Shown here one piece after another: positions 12,262 to 21,404 of a stretch of DNA of 64,000 bases. Below the pieces are notes generated by a model, which saw only the letters and a program-made list of their open reading frames with translations, ran no database searches and was not told where the DNA came from. Position 1 is the first letter of the stretch; the number at the start of each line of letters is the position of its first letter. A program made the position numbers and the translations under genes. Source of the DNA: Deinococcus aquaedulcis (GTDB lineage: Bacteria > Deinococcota > Deinococci > Deinococcales > Deinococcaceae); NCBI RefSeq assembly GCF_019693445.1, contig NZ_JAHRBL010000010.1:68128-132127 (forward strand). Direction: 5' to 3'.

Positions 12262-12747
12262 CTAGCGCCGCCCGGCCCCGGCCAGCTCGTCGCCCTGGGC
12301 CTGCAGCGCGCGGCCCAGTTTGCGCGTCAGCAGGCTCAGCTGCGCCGTTTCCTCCGGGGTCAGCACGCTGAATACCTCCCGAATGCCCTGCACGTGGCGC
12401 GGCAGAATGCGCTCAATCAGCTTCTGGCCGGCCGGGGTCAGCGACACGCGCATGATGCGGCGGTCGTTGGGATCGCGGTCACGCCGCACCAGCCCGTCGC
12501 GCTCCAGGTTGTCAATCACCATGGTCAGGTTGCCGCTGGAGCGCAGGATTTTCTCGGCCAGTTGCCGCTGGCTCAGGGGCCCCAGGTGGTACACCGCTTC
12601 AATCACGCCGAACTGGCTGATGGTCAGGCCGTGTTCGGCCAGATGCCGGTTGGCGCTGACCTCCACCGCGTGGGCCGCGCGCCACAGCTTCACGTACGCG
12701 TCGAGCGCCGCGCGGTCATCGGGAGAGCCAGCGTAACGGTTGGGCAT
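12262..12747 (-). CDS. MarR family transcriptional regulator
   Basis: The 161-residue winged-helix protein contains the MarR signature: YHLGPLSQRQLAEKILRSSG (recognition helix region), then NLTMVIDNLERDGLVRRDRDPNDRRIMRVSLTPAGQKLIE, the wing and dimerisation helix. It lies upstream of, and in the same direction as, the glyoxalase-hydrolase fusion. A palindrome overlaps that gene's promoter. By analogy with MhqR it should act as a repressor released by quinone-like electrophiles. Its own promoter is unclear; TTGACT and GCATAG motifs lie upstream on the minus strand. Confidence 0.92.
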   Translation of the reverse strand: MPNRYAGSPDDRAALDAYVKLWRAAHAVEVSANRHLAEHGLTISQFGVIEAVYHLGPLSQRQLAEKILRSSGNLTMVIDNLERDGLVRRDRDPNDRRIMRVSLTPAGQKLIERILPRHVQGIREVFSVLTPEETAQLSLLTRKLGRALQAQGDELAGAGRR

Positions 12748-12837
12748 GGGGCCTATGCTCCGGGTGGGTCTTCATGAAGTCAAGGTGACGCACTGTTCAA
12801 TTGGGGCCGTCCAGGCGCCCCGGACGCTGCTACACCC

Positions 12838-14112
12838 TCAGCGGGCGCGGTGCTCCTCGGTGGCCAGGCGCACGCAGGCGGCCACGGCGCGCATGGCCTC
12901 GTACACTTCCTCGACCGGGGGGCGGGTGGGGGCCAGGCGGATGTTGCGGTTGTGCGGGTCCTGGCCGCCGGGGTAGGTGGCGCCCGCCGGGGTCAGGCTT
13001 ACGCCCGCCGCTTCGGCCAGGGCCACCACGCGCGCCGCCACCGGCTCGGCGGTGTCCAGGCCGATAAAGTAGCCGCCCCGGGGCGTGGTCCAGGTGGCGT
13101 ACTCGCCGCTCACCCCCAGTTCGGCGCGTAGCACCTCGTCCACTGCGCGGAATTTCGGGGCAATCAGCGCGGCGTGCTGCGCCATCAGGCCTTCCAGGCC
13201 GCCTGGGTAGGCCTGCAGGAATTTCACGTGCCGGGCCTGCTCCAGCTTGTTGGGCCCAATGCTCTGGGCGTTCAGGTACTTGGACAGCCAGCGCACGTTG
13301 TCCTCGCTGGTGCCCACAAAGCCCAGCCCCGCGCCCGCAAAGGTGACCTTGCTGGTGCTGGCAAACACGAAGGCGCGGTCCGGGTGGCCCGCGTCGCGGC
13401 ACAGGGCCACGAAATTCACGGGGGTGTCCTGCTCGGCCGGGTCGGGGGAGAGGTGGTGGGCGCGGTAGGCGTCGTCGGCCAGGATCGTGAAGTCGGGGGC
13501 CGCTGCGTTCAGGCTGGCCAGGCGGCGGGCCTTCTCGGCGCTGATGGTCTCGCCGCCCGGATTGGAGTAGGTGGGCACGAACAGCAGGCCCTTCACAGCT
13601 GGGTCCGCCGCCGCCAGGGCTTCAATGGCGTCCACGTCGGGGCCGTCGGGCTGCATGTCCACTGGCAACAATTCAAAGCCCAGCGTCTGCAGCAGCAGGA
13701 AGTGGCGGTCATAGCCCGGCGTGGTGACGATCATTTTGGGCCGCTGGCCCGCCCAGGGCTGGCCGCCGCGCCCGTGTAGCAGGGCGAACGTCAGCACGTA
13801 GCCTTGCAGTTCCAGGCTGGCGTTGTTCCACACCACCATGTTTTCCGGCTTCAGGTCCAGGTACTGCCCGAAGAGCGCCCGGGCGGACGGCAACCCGGTC
13901 ACGCCGCCGGGGTAGTTACGCAGGTCCAGGCCATCCATGTGGGTGTCGGCCGGGCCCAGCACGCTCAGCAGGTCATTGCTGAGATCAAAGTCGGCGTCGG
14001 CGGGCTGGCCGCGCTGCATGTTCAGCTTCAGCCCCTTGCGCTTCACCGCGTCGTAGGCCGCCTGCGCCTGGGCCAGGGCCGAGCCGGGGGTCGCCTGCAC
14101 GTCACTCGTCAT
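12838..14112 (-). CDS. Aminotransferase class I/II, aspartate aminotransferase MocR-type
   Basis: The 424-residue PLP enzyme has the N-terminal LKLNMQRGQPADADFDLSND segment and the NYPGGVTGLPSAR loop of the Aminotran_MocR family (subgroup 1c aspartate aminotransferases, such as corynebacterial AspT). PLP ligands are visible: Asn184 in YSNPGG, Asp213 or Asp214 and Tyr216 in LADDAY, and the Schiff-base Lys255 in STSKVTFAGAG. The C-terminal RLAPTRPP holds the substrate carboxylate Arg. It probably exchanges amino groups between aspartate or a related amino acid and 2-oxoglutarate in the cytoplasm. It is a single gene, divergent from the NYN-queA pair, with a TAGGGT leaderless box 7 bases before the ATG. 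Confidence 0.88.
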   Translation of the reverse strand: MTSDVQATPGSALAQAQAAYDAVKRKGLKLNMQRGQPADADFDLSNDLLSVLGPADTHMDGLDLRNYPGGVTGLPSARALFGQYLDLKPENMVVWNNASLELQGYVLTFALLHGRGGQPWAGQRPKMIVTTPGYDRHFLLLQTLGFELLPVDMQPDGPDVDAIEALAAADPAVKGLLFVPTYSNPGGETISAEKARRLASLNAAAPDFTILADDAYRAHHLSPDPAEQDTPVNFVALCRDAGHPDRAFVFASTSKVTFAGAGLGFVGTSEDNVRWLSKYLNAQSIGPNKLEQARHVKFLQAYPGGLEGLMAQHAALIAPKFRAVDEVLRAELGVSGEYATWTTPRGGYFIGLDTAEPVAARVVALAEAAGVSLTPAGATYPGGQDPHNRNIRLAPTRPPVEEVYEAMRAVAACVRLATEEHRAR

Positions 14113-14463
14113 GGTGCTTACCCTACCTGCCCGCCAGGGGGCAGGCGCGCGGCGTGTCTACCAGAGTTGGCCTGATGATCTGGGGCGGGCGCCGGCAACA
14201 GCGGTTTGGTTCAAATCACGCGAGGAGGTGAGACGCGGACGTTCGGGCGGAGTAACTACTGTGGCGATGGGGCCCGGCCTGTCACCCCCAAGGCGGGCCT
14301 CCGGGTGCAGAGGGAGCCCCACAGCCCGGTCCCAGGGGGTTGGCGGAACGCACGGCATCCGTATTACACTTCGGCCGGCCTGCGCGCAGGCTCTCTTTTT
14401 TCCGGCCGCCTTTTTCCCGACCTCGCCTCCCCGTCCGCGTCCTACCCAACAGGAGAAACCACA
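14113..14463. promoter_or_regulatory. Divergent promoter region with a leader hairpin before the NYN gene
   Basis: The minus strand holds TAGGGT (14125-14120) for the aminotransferase. On the plus strand a possible promoter is TTGGCG near 14339 with TATTAC at 14361. Downstream in the leader, GCCTGC-GC-GCAGGC (14378-14391) is followed by a T-rich run (14392-14402). This has the form of an intrinsic terminator about 60 bases before the NYN start, so attenuation is possible. I see no recognisable preQ1 riboswitch despite queA lying downstream. Confidence 0.45.
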
Positions 14464-15012
<549 letters not shown>

Positions 15013-15016
15013 GCAA

Positions 15017-16144
15017 ATGGCCGCCTCCTATCCCCAGGACAGCGCCTACATGGACCCGGGCAGCGCCGACGCCGTGCTGGCGCGGCTGCACTTTGAGCTG
15101 CCCGAGGACCGCATTGCCCAGACCGGTGCCCAGCCGCGTGACGCCAGCCGCCTGATGGTGGTGGGCGAGCAGCTGGAGCACCGCATTTTCCGCGACCTGC
15201 CCAGCCTGCTGCGCCCCGGCGACCTGCTGGTGTTCAACGAAAGCCGCGTGATTCCGGCGCGCGTGATGGCCCGCAAGCCCGTGGACGCCGCTGGCTTTGG
15301 CGGCGGACAGGTGGAAGTGCTGCTGCTGCGCGAGGAAGAAGCCAACGTGTGGAGCGCCTACCTGAAGCCCGCCAAACGCGCGGGTAAGGAACTGTGGCTG
15401 GGCGGCGCGCCGGGGGAGGGCCACCGCGCCGAGGTGGTGGGCACCCTGGACGACGGCGCGCGGCTGCTGCGCTTTGACCACGACATCAAGCCGCACCTGG
15501 ATGAGATTGGCCGCCTGCCTCTGCCTCCCTACATTCAGGCGGGCGACAGCGACGAAACGTGGCGCGAGCGCTACCAGACGGTCTACGCCCGCACCCCCGG
15601 CAGCGTGGCGGCGCCCACGGCGGGGCTGCACTTCACCCCGGAACTGCTGGCGCAGCTGGACGCCATGGGCGTGGAGCGCGCGCACGTCACCCTGCATGTG
15701 GGGGCCGGTACCTTCAAGCCCATCACGGGCGCGGTGGCCGACCACGTGATGCACGCTGAGCGCTACGCGGTGAGCGACGATACCGCCCGCGCCATCAACC
15801 GCGCCCGCGCTGAGGGCCGCCGGGTGGTGGCGGTGGGCACCACCACCGTGCGCACCCTGGAAAGCGCCTGGAACGGCCACGAGGTGGTGCCCGGCGAGGA
15901 CGAAACCCGCATTTTCATCACCCCGGGGACCGTGGTGCAGGTGCCGGACCTGCTGATCACCAACCTGCACCTGCCCGGCAGCACCCTGTTGCTGCTGGTG
16001 ACCGCCTTTGCCGGCGAAGCCCGCATCCGCGCCGCCTACGACGCCGCGTTGCAGGAGGGCTACCGGTTCTACTCGCTGGGCGACGTGATGCTGCTGGAGA
16101 ACAGGCGGGTGCGGGAAGCGGGAGGCGGGGAGCGGATGGGGTAG
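15017..16144 (+). CDS. queA: S-adenosylmethionine:tRNA ribosyltransferase-isomerase QueA
   Basis: The 375-residue enzyme transfers and isomerises the ribosyl part of S-adenosylmethionine onto preQ1-modified tRNA, giving epoxyqueuosine. Family motifs include FELPEDRIAQTGAQPRDASR, GDLLVFNESRVIPARV, APTAGLHFTPELL, VTLHVGAGTFKPI and VGTTTVRTLESA. The family's usual end, after GDVMLLE, is extended here by about 14 residues (NRRVREAGGGERMG). The extension is encoded by a GCGGGAAGCGGGAGGCGGGG repeat, so the C-terminus has been altered by repeat DNA. It follows the NYN gene by 4 bases. A MITE-like element starts just after the stop. Confidence 0.95.
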   Translation: MAASYPQDSAYMDPGSADAVLARLHFELPEDRIAQTGAQPRDASRLMVVGEQLEHRIFRDLPSLLRPGDLLVFNESRVIPARVMARKPVDAAGFGGGQVEVLLLREEEANVWSAYLKPAKRAGKELWLGGAPGEGHRAEVVGTLDDGARLLRFDHDIKPHLDEIGRLPLPPYIQAGDSDETWRERYQTVYARTPGSVAAPTAGLHFTPELLAQLDAMGVERAHVTLHVGAGTFKPITGAVADHVMHAERYAVSDDTARAINRARAEGRRVVAVGTTTVRTLESAWNGHEVVPGEDETRIFITPGTVVQVPDLLITNLHLPGSTLLLLVTAFAGEARIRAAYDAALQEGYRFYSLGDVMLLENRRVREAGGGERMG

Positions 16145-16157
16145 GGCGTCAGGTCCT

Positions 16158-16297
16158 CTCATAAGGATTCCGGTTAATCCGTTATTCCATAACGGATTAA
16201 CCCGACCGGAGGGAGAAGGAAAAACGGTGACGGATAGGAGTGGAAGCACCGAAGCGACGCGTAGGGGCTGTAACGGATTATCCGAAATCCGTATCAG
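16158..16297. mobile_element. MITE-like element with 27-bp terminal inverted repeats
   Basis: The outer 27 bases at 16158-16184 match the reverse complement of 16271-16297 at 23 of 27 positions (core TAATCCGTTA). The left repeat also forms a 14-bp perfect hairpin with 16189-16202 (GGTTAATCCGTTAT, 3-base loop). The 140-base element codes for nothing. It lies between the convergent queA and GNAT genes and overlaps the last codons and stop of the latter. No clear target duplication is visible. Confidence 0.6.
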
Positions 16298-17297
16298 GCG
16301 CGTCTTGTTGTTTCTGCGCCCTGCGCCCCGCCTCCCGCACCCCCGTTACCAGCGTCACCAACGCCGCTTCCCGCACGAACCCCAGCCGCTCGTTGATGCC
16401 CAGCATGGGGCGGTTGATCGCGTGGTTGCCGGTGCGCGAGTGGGTGAAGCCGCGTGCCAGGGCGGCGCGGGCGGCGGCCAGTTTCAGGGCCAGCCCCAGC
16501 CCCCGGCCGCGCCACGCGGGCAGCACGCCGGTCAGGCCGTTGTGCAGCATGCCGGGGTGCGTGGGGATTGGCTGGGCCAGCTGGCTGGTGCCGATCCACT
16601 CGCCGTCTGGGCTCAGGGCGATCATCAGGCCACGCGGATCCGGGTTCAGGGCGGCCATGCGGGTGCGCCACAGCTCGTAGGGCCAGACCACAATCGGCTC
16701 ACGGCTGGGCACGTCACTTAGCAGGGCGTGAATCAGGGCGTAATGGCGCTCTGGTTCGCCGTCCCAGCCACCCAGGTCGCTCAGGGGGCGAATGGTCACG
16801 CCGCCGGCCAGGGCCCGCGCCTCTTCCGTCGCAAAAGCGGCAAAATCCAGGGTGCGCAGGTCCAGGGTACTCAGCCACATCCGGTCGAATTCGCGCCAGC
16901 CCTGGGCCAGCAAAAACCCATGGTCCCACCAGTGTTCCTGCACCCGCGTCACGGCCGTGTGGGCGCCCGCCTGGGCCAGCGTGGTCAGCCCGCGCCGCAG
17001 CAACGCGCCCGCCAACTGGGGGTCTGGCTCGGCGGTGGTCACGGTCAGGTCCAGCCAGCCGTCGTGGGCGTCCATGCGCGGCACACCCGTCTGCACGGCG
17101 CCCACAGCCGTCCTGCCCTCGAAGGCCCCCTCACGCGTGAAATGCTCGTCCTTCTGGCGTCCGGCAGCGATCCGGGCCAGGTCGTCCTCGCTCACTGGGC
17201 TGTCGGGGTGAGCCTGTGAAAGCAACTCGGCGTAGGCCCGGTCGGGCAGCGGCGCAAAGGTCAGGGGTTCAGGGCGCTCCATACGGAAAGAAAGCAC
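16278..17297 (-). CDS. Tandem GNAT acetyltransferase
   Basis: The 339-residue protein appears to contain two GNAT folds. The N-terminal half is weakly conserved ([19 protein letters not shown]). The C-terminal half carries an acetyl-CoA loop with [19 protein letters not shown] and ends the fold with [12 protein letters not shown]. The substrate is unknown. An ATG at 17282 (MERPEP) is as likely a start as the GTG at 17297. The final residues, after GVREAG, are encoded by a GGTGCGGGAGGCGGGG repeat and then by the terminal repeat of the MITE-like element, which supplies the stop codon. The C-terminus has therefore been rewritten by inserted DNA. Confidence 0.85.
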   Translation of the reverse strand: MLSFRMERPEPLTFAPLPDRAYAELLSQAHPDSPVSEDDLARIAAGRQKDEHFTREGAFEGRTAVGAVQTGVPRMDAHDGWLDLTVTTAEPDPQLAGALLRRGLTTLAQAGAHTAVTRVQEHWWDHGFLLAQGWREFDRMWLSTLDLRTLDFAAFATEEARALAGGVTIRPLSDLGGWDGEPERHYALIHALLSDVPSREPIVVWPYELWRTRMAALNPDPRGLMIALSPDGEWIGTSQLAQPIPTHPGMLHNGLTGVLPAWRGRGLGLALKLAAARAALARGFTHSRTGNHAINRPMLGINERLGFVREAALVTLVTGVREAGRRAQKQQDAPDTDFG

Positions 17298-17357
17298 GGG
17301 GGCAGCCCCCCCGCCACCCCGCCAGGATGCTTAGGGCGCGCGGCAGGGCGCGGCGCC

Positions 17358-17363
17358 TATACT
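17358..17363 (+). promoter_or_regulatory. Leaderless -10 box of the M3 peptidase gene
   Basis: TATACT is followed 8 bases later by ATG at 17372, with a GTG directly before it. It supports this start over the far upstream open frame beginning at 17216. Confidence 0.65.
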
Positions 17364-17371
17364 GGCCGGTG

Positions 17372-19435
17372 ATGACGCAAACTATGTCGGCGGCGACCGA
17401 CGCGAGCAGCAATCCGCTGCTGAACGTCGGCTTTCGCATTCCCTTTGACCAAATCCGGCCCGAGCACGCCGAGGGTGCCGTGGACACGCTGCTGGCCCAG
17501 ACCCGTGAGCGCATGGAGCACCTCGCCGCTGCAGGCGAGCGCGGCTTTGCCGGCTTCATGGACGATCTGGACCGCCTGACCGAGGGGCTGAACACGGTCA
17601 CGACCATCGTGGGCCACCTGGACAGCGTGTGCAGCACGGACGGCTGGCACGAGGCCAAGATGGCGATTCTGCCCAAGGTCAGCGAGTTCTACACCGCCCT
17701 GAGCCTGCACGAGGGCCTGTACGCGGCGGCCAAGGCATTTGCGGCCACCGAGGAGGGGCAGGCCCTTGACCCTGTGCGCGCCCGGCACCTGAAGCTCACC
17801 ATTGAGGAGTTTCAGCGCGAGGGCGCCGAACTGCAGGGCGAGGCCAGGGCCCGCCTGACCGACCTGAACACCCGACTGGCCCAGGTGACCAGCGAGTTTG
17901 GCAAGAACGTGCTGGACGCCACCGCCGCCTACGAACTCTACGTGGGCCCCGAGCGCCTGGGTGGCGTGCCGCAGCGCGTGCAGGAGGCCACCGCCCGCGA
18001 CGCGGAAGCCAAGGGCAAAGGTGGGCAGCATCGCCTGACCCTGCACGCCCCGGTGCTGATGCCGGTCATGACCTACGCCGATGACCAGGAGCTGCGCCGC
18101 GAGCTGTGGGAAGCCAGCGCCCGCCTGGGCGTGGAAGAGGGCCGTGACAACCGCCCCCTGATCCGCGAGATTCTGAAGCTGCGCCGCGAGAAAGCCGAGC
18201 TGCTGGGCTTTGAGAACTTTGCCGATTACGTGCTGCAAGACCGCATGGCGGGTAGCGGCGCGCGCGCCCTGGCCTTTGAACGCGATCTGGACGCCCGTAC
18301 CCGCCCCGCCTTCGAGCGCGAGAACGCCGAGCTGGACGCTTTCTACCGCCAGCAGGCCGGGCCGGACGCCCCCGCGCTGGCCCCCTGGGATGTGGGTTAC
18401 TGGGCCGAAAAGCAGCGTCAGGCCAAGTATGACTTTGACGAGGAAGCCCTGCGCCCCTACTTCGCGCTCGACCGCGTGCTGGCCGGCCTCTTTGAAATTA
18501 CCCGCCGCATCTTCGGCATCACCGTGACCGAGGACCAGGCGCCCGCGTGGCACCCCGAAGTGCGCTACTACGCCATTCACGATGAAGCCGGCACCCACCT
18601 CGCCAGCTTCTACACCGACTGGTTCCCGCGCGACAGCAAGCGCGGCGGCGCCTGGATGAACGCCTTTATCACGGGCGGCCCCAAAGAGGACGGTGTCGAG
18701 CCCCACCTGGGACTGATGTGCGGCAACATGACGCCTCCCAGCGGCGACACCCCGGCCCTGCTGTCTATCCGCGAGGTGGAGACGGTGTTCCACGAGTTCG
18801 GCCACCTGCTGCACCACGCGCTGTCCAGCGTGCCCGTGCGCAGCCTGAGCGGCACCCAGGTGCCCTGGGATTTCGTGGAGCTGCCCAGCCAGATCATGGA
18901 GAACTGGGTCATGGAGCGCGAGGCCCTGGACCTGTTCGCCCGTCACTACCAGACCGGCGAGGCCATTCCCGACGACCTGTTTGCCCGCATGGTCGCGGCG
19001 CGCAACTACCGCGCGGCCAGCGCCGCCATGCGCCAGTACTCGTTTGGCCTGACCGACCTGTCGCTGCACGTGGAATTTGACCCCACAGGCGAAGCTGACC
19101 CCATCACCTACGCCCGCGACATCATGGCCACGTTCTCGTCCACGCCACTGCCCGAAACCTACGCCATGATCGCCTCGTTCAACCACCTGTTCAGCAGCCC
19201 CGTGGGCTACGGCGCTGGCTACTACTCCTACAAGTGGGCCGAGGTGCTGGACGCCGACGCCTTCAGCCGCTTTGCTAAGGAAGGCATCTTCAACCGTGAA
19301 ACCGGGCGCGCCTTCGTGCAGAGCATCCTCAGCCGGGGCAACAGCGCCGACCCGGCTGAGCTGTACCGCGAATTCATGGGCCGCGACCCCGATGCCGACG
19401 CCCTGCTGCGCCGCAGCGGCCTGCTTCCCGCCTGA
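17372..19435 (+). CDS. M3 family metallopeptidase (oligopeptidase A/Dcp-like)
   Basis: The 687-residue zinc peptidase degrades short peptides in the cytoplasm. The zinc site HEFGH begins at His474 in [14 protein letters not shown], with the downstream Glu ligand expected in MENWVMERE. Other M3A features are the helical N-terminal lobe, WMNAFITGG, and [19 protein letters not shown] near the substrate cleft. Length and motifs fit oligopeptidase A rather than the shorter PepF. The start is set by the TATACT box. A good intrinsic terminator follows, so it is monocistronic. The precise peptide preference cannot be read from the sequence. Confidence 0.93.
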   Translation: MTQTMSAATDASSNPLLNVGFRIPFDQIRPEHAEGAVDTLLAQTRERMEHLAAAGERGFAGFMDDLDRLTEGLNTVTTIVGHLDSVCSTDGWHEAKMAILPKVSEFYTALSLHEGLYAAAKAFAATEEGQALDPVRARHLKLTIEEFQREGAELQGEARARLTDLNTRLAQVTSEFGKNVLDATAAYELYVGPERLGGVPQRVQEATARDAEAKGKGGQHRLTLHAPVLMPVMTYADDQELRRELWEASARLGVEEGRDNRPLIREILKLRREKAELLGFENFADYVLQDRMAGSGARALAFERDLDARTRPAFERENAELDAFYRQQAGPDAPALAPWDVGYWAEKQRQAKYDFDEEALRPYFALDRVLAGLFEITRRIFGITVTEDQAPAWHPEVRYYAIHDEAGTHLASFYTDWFPRDSKRGGAWMNAFITGGPKEDGVEPHLGLMCGNMTPPSGDTPALLSIREVETVFHEFGHLLHHALSSVPVRSLSGTQVPWDFVELPSQIMENWVMEREALDLFARHYQTGEAIPDDLFARMVAARNYRAASAAMRQYSFGLTDLSLHVEFDPTGEADPITYARDIMATFSSTPLPETYAMIASFNHLFSSPVGYGAGYYSYKWAEVLDADAFSRFAKEGIFNRETGRAFVQSILSRGNSADPAELYREFMGRDPDADALLRRSGLLPA

Positions 19436-19454
19436 TCTTCAGCAGAAATGACTC

Positions 19455-19484
19455 AAGGCTGTGCCATAAGGCGCAGCCTTTTTT
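19455..19484 (+). terminator. Intrinsic terminator of the M3 peptidase gene
   Basis: AAGGCTG-t-GCC pairs with GGC-g-CAGCCTT around a 4-base loop and is followed by a T-run. It lies 19 bases after the stop codon. Confidence 0.9.
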
Positions 19485-19510
19485 GCTGGTGAGGGGAGGG
19501 CCTCGGCTTA

Positions 19511-19729
19511 GTTCCTGACAAGCAGTCGAGAAGACAGTGCAAATCACCGTTTGAGCCGTGATTCAGAGAGGTGGCTCGGCAGTGCAGAGGAGCAAGCATT
19601 CTGCAGGGTGCACGCCCTCATCACTTCTGTGGGCTCACCGGGCCCCAATCTTTCCTGGGGCAACAGGTTCCAACTTCCCGCAAAGATGAAGGCCCAAGAA
19701 CGCCTGGTTCAACAGGCCTTGTCAGGAAC
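19511..19729. repeat. 219-base segment bounded by 12-bp perfect inverted repeats
   Basis: GTTCCTGACAAG at 19511-19522 is exactly inverted at 19718-19729. The interior has no supported gene. The rest of the gap (19485-19893) shows nothing else I can recognise. This may be a decayed MITE or a long structured RNA. Confidence 0.4.
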
Positions 19730-19893
19730 CGCCCCATTGCGCTTGGAGCGGGCCTGCGCGCCGTGCTGTAGGCCGTCTGTCTAAGGCTGTTTGCCCCCGA
19801 TCACTGCCTTGCAGCCCCAGCTACTCGCTCCTCCACCTCGCCTGCCCTCTCATTCTTGCGGAATTTTTCTCATGCTCTCTGATCAATGTGGGT

Positions 19894-19899
19894 TAAGAT
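19894..19899 (+). promoter_or_regulatory. Leaderless -10 box of the CAP protein gene
   Basis: TAAGAT is followed 8 bases later by ATG at 19908, which begins a good signal peptide. The open frame upstream to 19791 is therefore not part of the gene. Confidence 0.55.
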
Positions 19900-19907
19900 T
19901 CCTTCAC

Positions 19908-20405
19908 ATGCTGAACGTGACCCCCCGGCGGCTGCTGGGCACGCTGGCGACCCTTGCGGCGCTGGCGACCCCGGCCACAGCCCAGACCACGGCCGAAAGC
20001 CAGCTTGTTGCGCGCCTGAATCAGGTGCGGGCCCAGGGGGTCAGTTGCCCGGGCAGCGGCGTGCGCCCGGTGGCGGGGGGGCTGACCTACACTCCGGCCC
20101 TCGCCGCCGCCGCCCGGCAGCAGGCGGCGTACATGAGCAGCACCGGGCGCATCAGCCACACCGGGGCCGGGGGCAGCACCCCCCGCGTGCGCGCCGCGAG
20201 CACCGGCGTCAATGCGGTCAGCGTGACCGAGATCATCTTTATGGGTGGGGGCGTGAACCCCGAAAGCGCCATTCGCTGGTGGCTGAATTCCGCCGTGCAC
20301 TGCTTCTGGATGAACGAGCGCCGCTACACCCATGTGGGCGCCGCTGTGGTGCCTGGGTCGCGCGGCACGGCCTACGTGATGGTCCTGAGCAGCCAGCCGC
20401 GCTGA
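19908..20405 (+). CDS. Secreted CAP (SCP/PR1, YkwD-like) domain protein
   Basis: The 165-residue protein has a Sec signal peptide ([20 protein letters not shown], cleavage after ATA-QT near residue 25) and one CAP domain. Typical elements are [49 protein letters not shown] and the late segment [22 protein letters not shown]. The His and Glu of the CAP cleft are plausibly in SHTG and VTEIIF. Cys residues in GVSCPG and AVHCFW may pair. Bacterial CAP proteins are common on the cell surface, and some bind lipids or metals; the role here is unknown. It appears to be transcribed alone. Confidence 0.85.
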   Translation: MLNVTPRRLLGTLATLAALATPATAQTTAESQLVARLNQVRAQGVSCPGSGVRPVAGGLTYTPALAAAARQQAAYMSSTGRISHTGAGGSTPRVRAASTGVNAVSVTEIIFMGGGVNPESAIRWWLNSAVHCFWMNERRYTHVGAAVVPGSRGTAYVMVLSSQPR

Positions 20406-20519
20406 AGGCCAACTCAACCACAGCTGGAGGCAACGAGGCTGAAGGTGCCCCCAGTTGCCGTGCCAGGCCGGTGGGCTGAGCGCCCTGCGACAACCAAACG
20501 CCCGTTAGGTTTTGTGCCG

Positions 20520-20525
20520 TACACT
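20520..20525 (+). promoter_or_regulatory. Leaderless -10 box of scoA
   Basis: TACACT is followed 8 bases later by ATG at 20534, with no ribosome binding site. Confidence 0.6.
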
Positions 20526-20533
20526 GTCTGACA

Positions 20534-21232
20534 ATGAACAAGGTGTACTCAGACGCTCGGGCGGCCCTGGCCGATGTGGTGCGTGACGGTCAGACCATTG
20601 CGGTGGGCGGCTTCGGGCTGTGCGGCATTCCTGAACAGCTGATCCTGGCCCTGCGTGACACCGGCGCCAAGGGGCTGACCGCCGTCAGCAACAACGCGGG
20701 GGTGGACGGCTGGGGCCTGGGGCTACTGCTGGAAACCCGCCAGATCCGCAAGATGATTTCCAGCTACGTGGGCGAGAACAAGGAGTTCGAGCGGCAGTTC
20801 CTGGCCGGCGAACTGGAACTGGAATTCACGCCCCAGGGCACGCTGGCCGAGCGCATGCGTGCAGGCGGCGCCGGCATCCCCGGCTTTTACACCAGAACGG
20901 GCGTGGGCACCGTGGTGGCCGACGGCAAGGAACACAAGGACTTCGACGGCGAAACCTACATCCTGGAGCGCGGCATCCGCGCCGATGTGGCGCTGGTCAA
21001 GGCCTGGAAGGGTGACCGCGCCGGGAACCTGGTGTACCGCAAGACCGCGCGTAACTTTAACCCCATGGCGGCCACCTGCGGCCGGGTGACGGTGGCCGAG
21101 GTGGAAGAACTTGTGGAGATTGGGCAACTGGATCCCGACGAGGTGGACACCCCCGGCATTTTCGTGCAGCGCGTGGTGCATAACCCGACGCCTGAAAAGC
21201 GAATTGAGCAGCGCACGACGCGCCCCGGATAA
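20534..21232 (+). CDS. scoA: 3-oxoacid CoA-transferase subunit A
   Basis: The 232-residue protein is the alpha subunit of a succinyl-CoA:3-oxoacid or acetoacetate-type CoA-transferase, which moves CoA between carboxylic acids. It shows the glycine-rich [10 protein letters not shown] near residues 25-34, [32 protein letters not shown], and the [25 protein letters not shown] block. The catalytic Glu belongs to the B subunit. No scoB follows; the next genes run the other way. The enzyme must therefore pair with a B subunit encoded elsewhere or be a remnant, though this frame is intact and has its own promoter. Confidence 0.93.
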   Translation: MNKVYSDARAALADVVRDGQTIAVGGFGLCGIPEQLILALRDTGAKGLTAVSNNAGVDGWGLGLLLETRQIRKMISSYVGENKEFERQFLAGELELEFTPQGTLAERMRAGGAGIPGFYTRTGVGTVVADGKEHKDFDGETYILERGIRADVALVKAWKGDRAGNLVYRKTARNFNPMAATCGRVTVAEVEELVEIGQLDPDEVDTPGIFVQRVVHNPTPEKRIEQRTTRPG

Positions 21233-21359
21233 GCAGCGGCGGTGCGGTGAAAGGCCGCTCCACCCTCACACCGGTATTCCGTGACGTTGAGGAGCGGAAA
21301 GTACCCCCCTCAAGGCCACGCCAACCGCTGTCTGTCACGGTCACTCGCGCCGCTCGCCC

Positions 21360-21394
21360 CACATGGCCTGAAGGGATCACCTTCAGGCCATGTG
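21360..21394. terminator. Strong hairpin between convergent genes
   Basis: CACATGGCCTGAAGG (21360-21374) is perfectly complementary to 21380-21394 around the loop GATCA, giving a 15-bp stem. There is no T-run on either side. It lies between scoA and the convergent split gene and could stop transcription from both directions. Confidence 0.6.
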
Positions 21395-21404
21395 CTTACC
21401 GCCT

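Noticed and set aside
14206..14463. N-terminal extension of the NYN gene
   Set aside because: The extension is not conserved-looking and crosses a terminator-like hairpin. AGGAGA precedes the ATG at 14464.
14339..14463. preQ1 riboswitch before queA
   Set aside because: The leader lacks the A-rich tail and pseudoknot pattern of known preQ1 aptamers.
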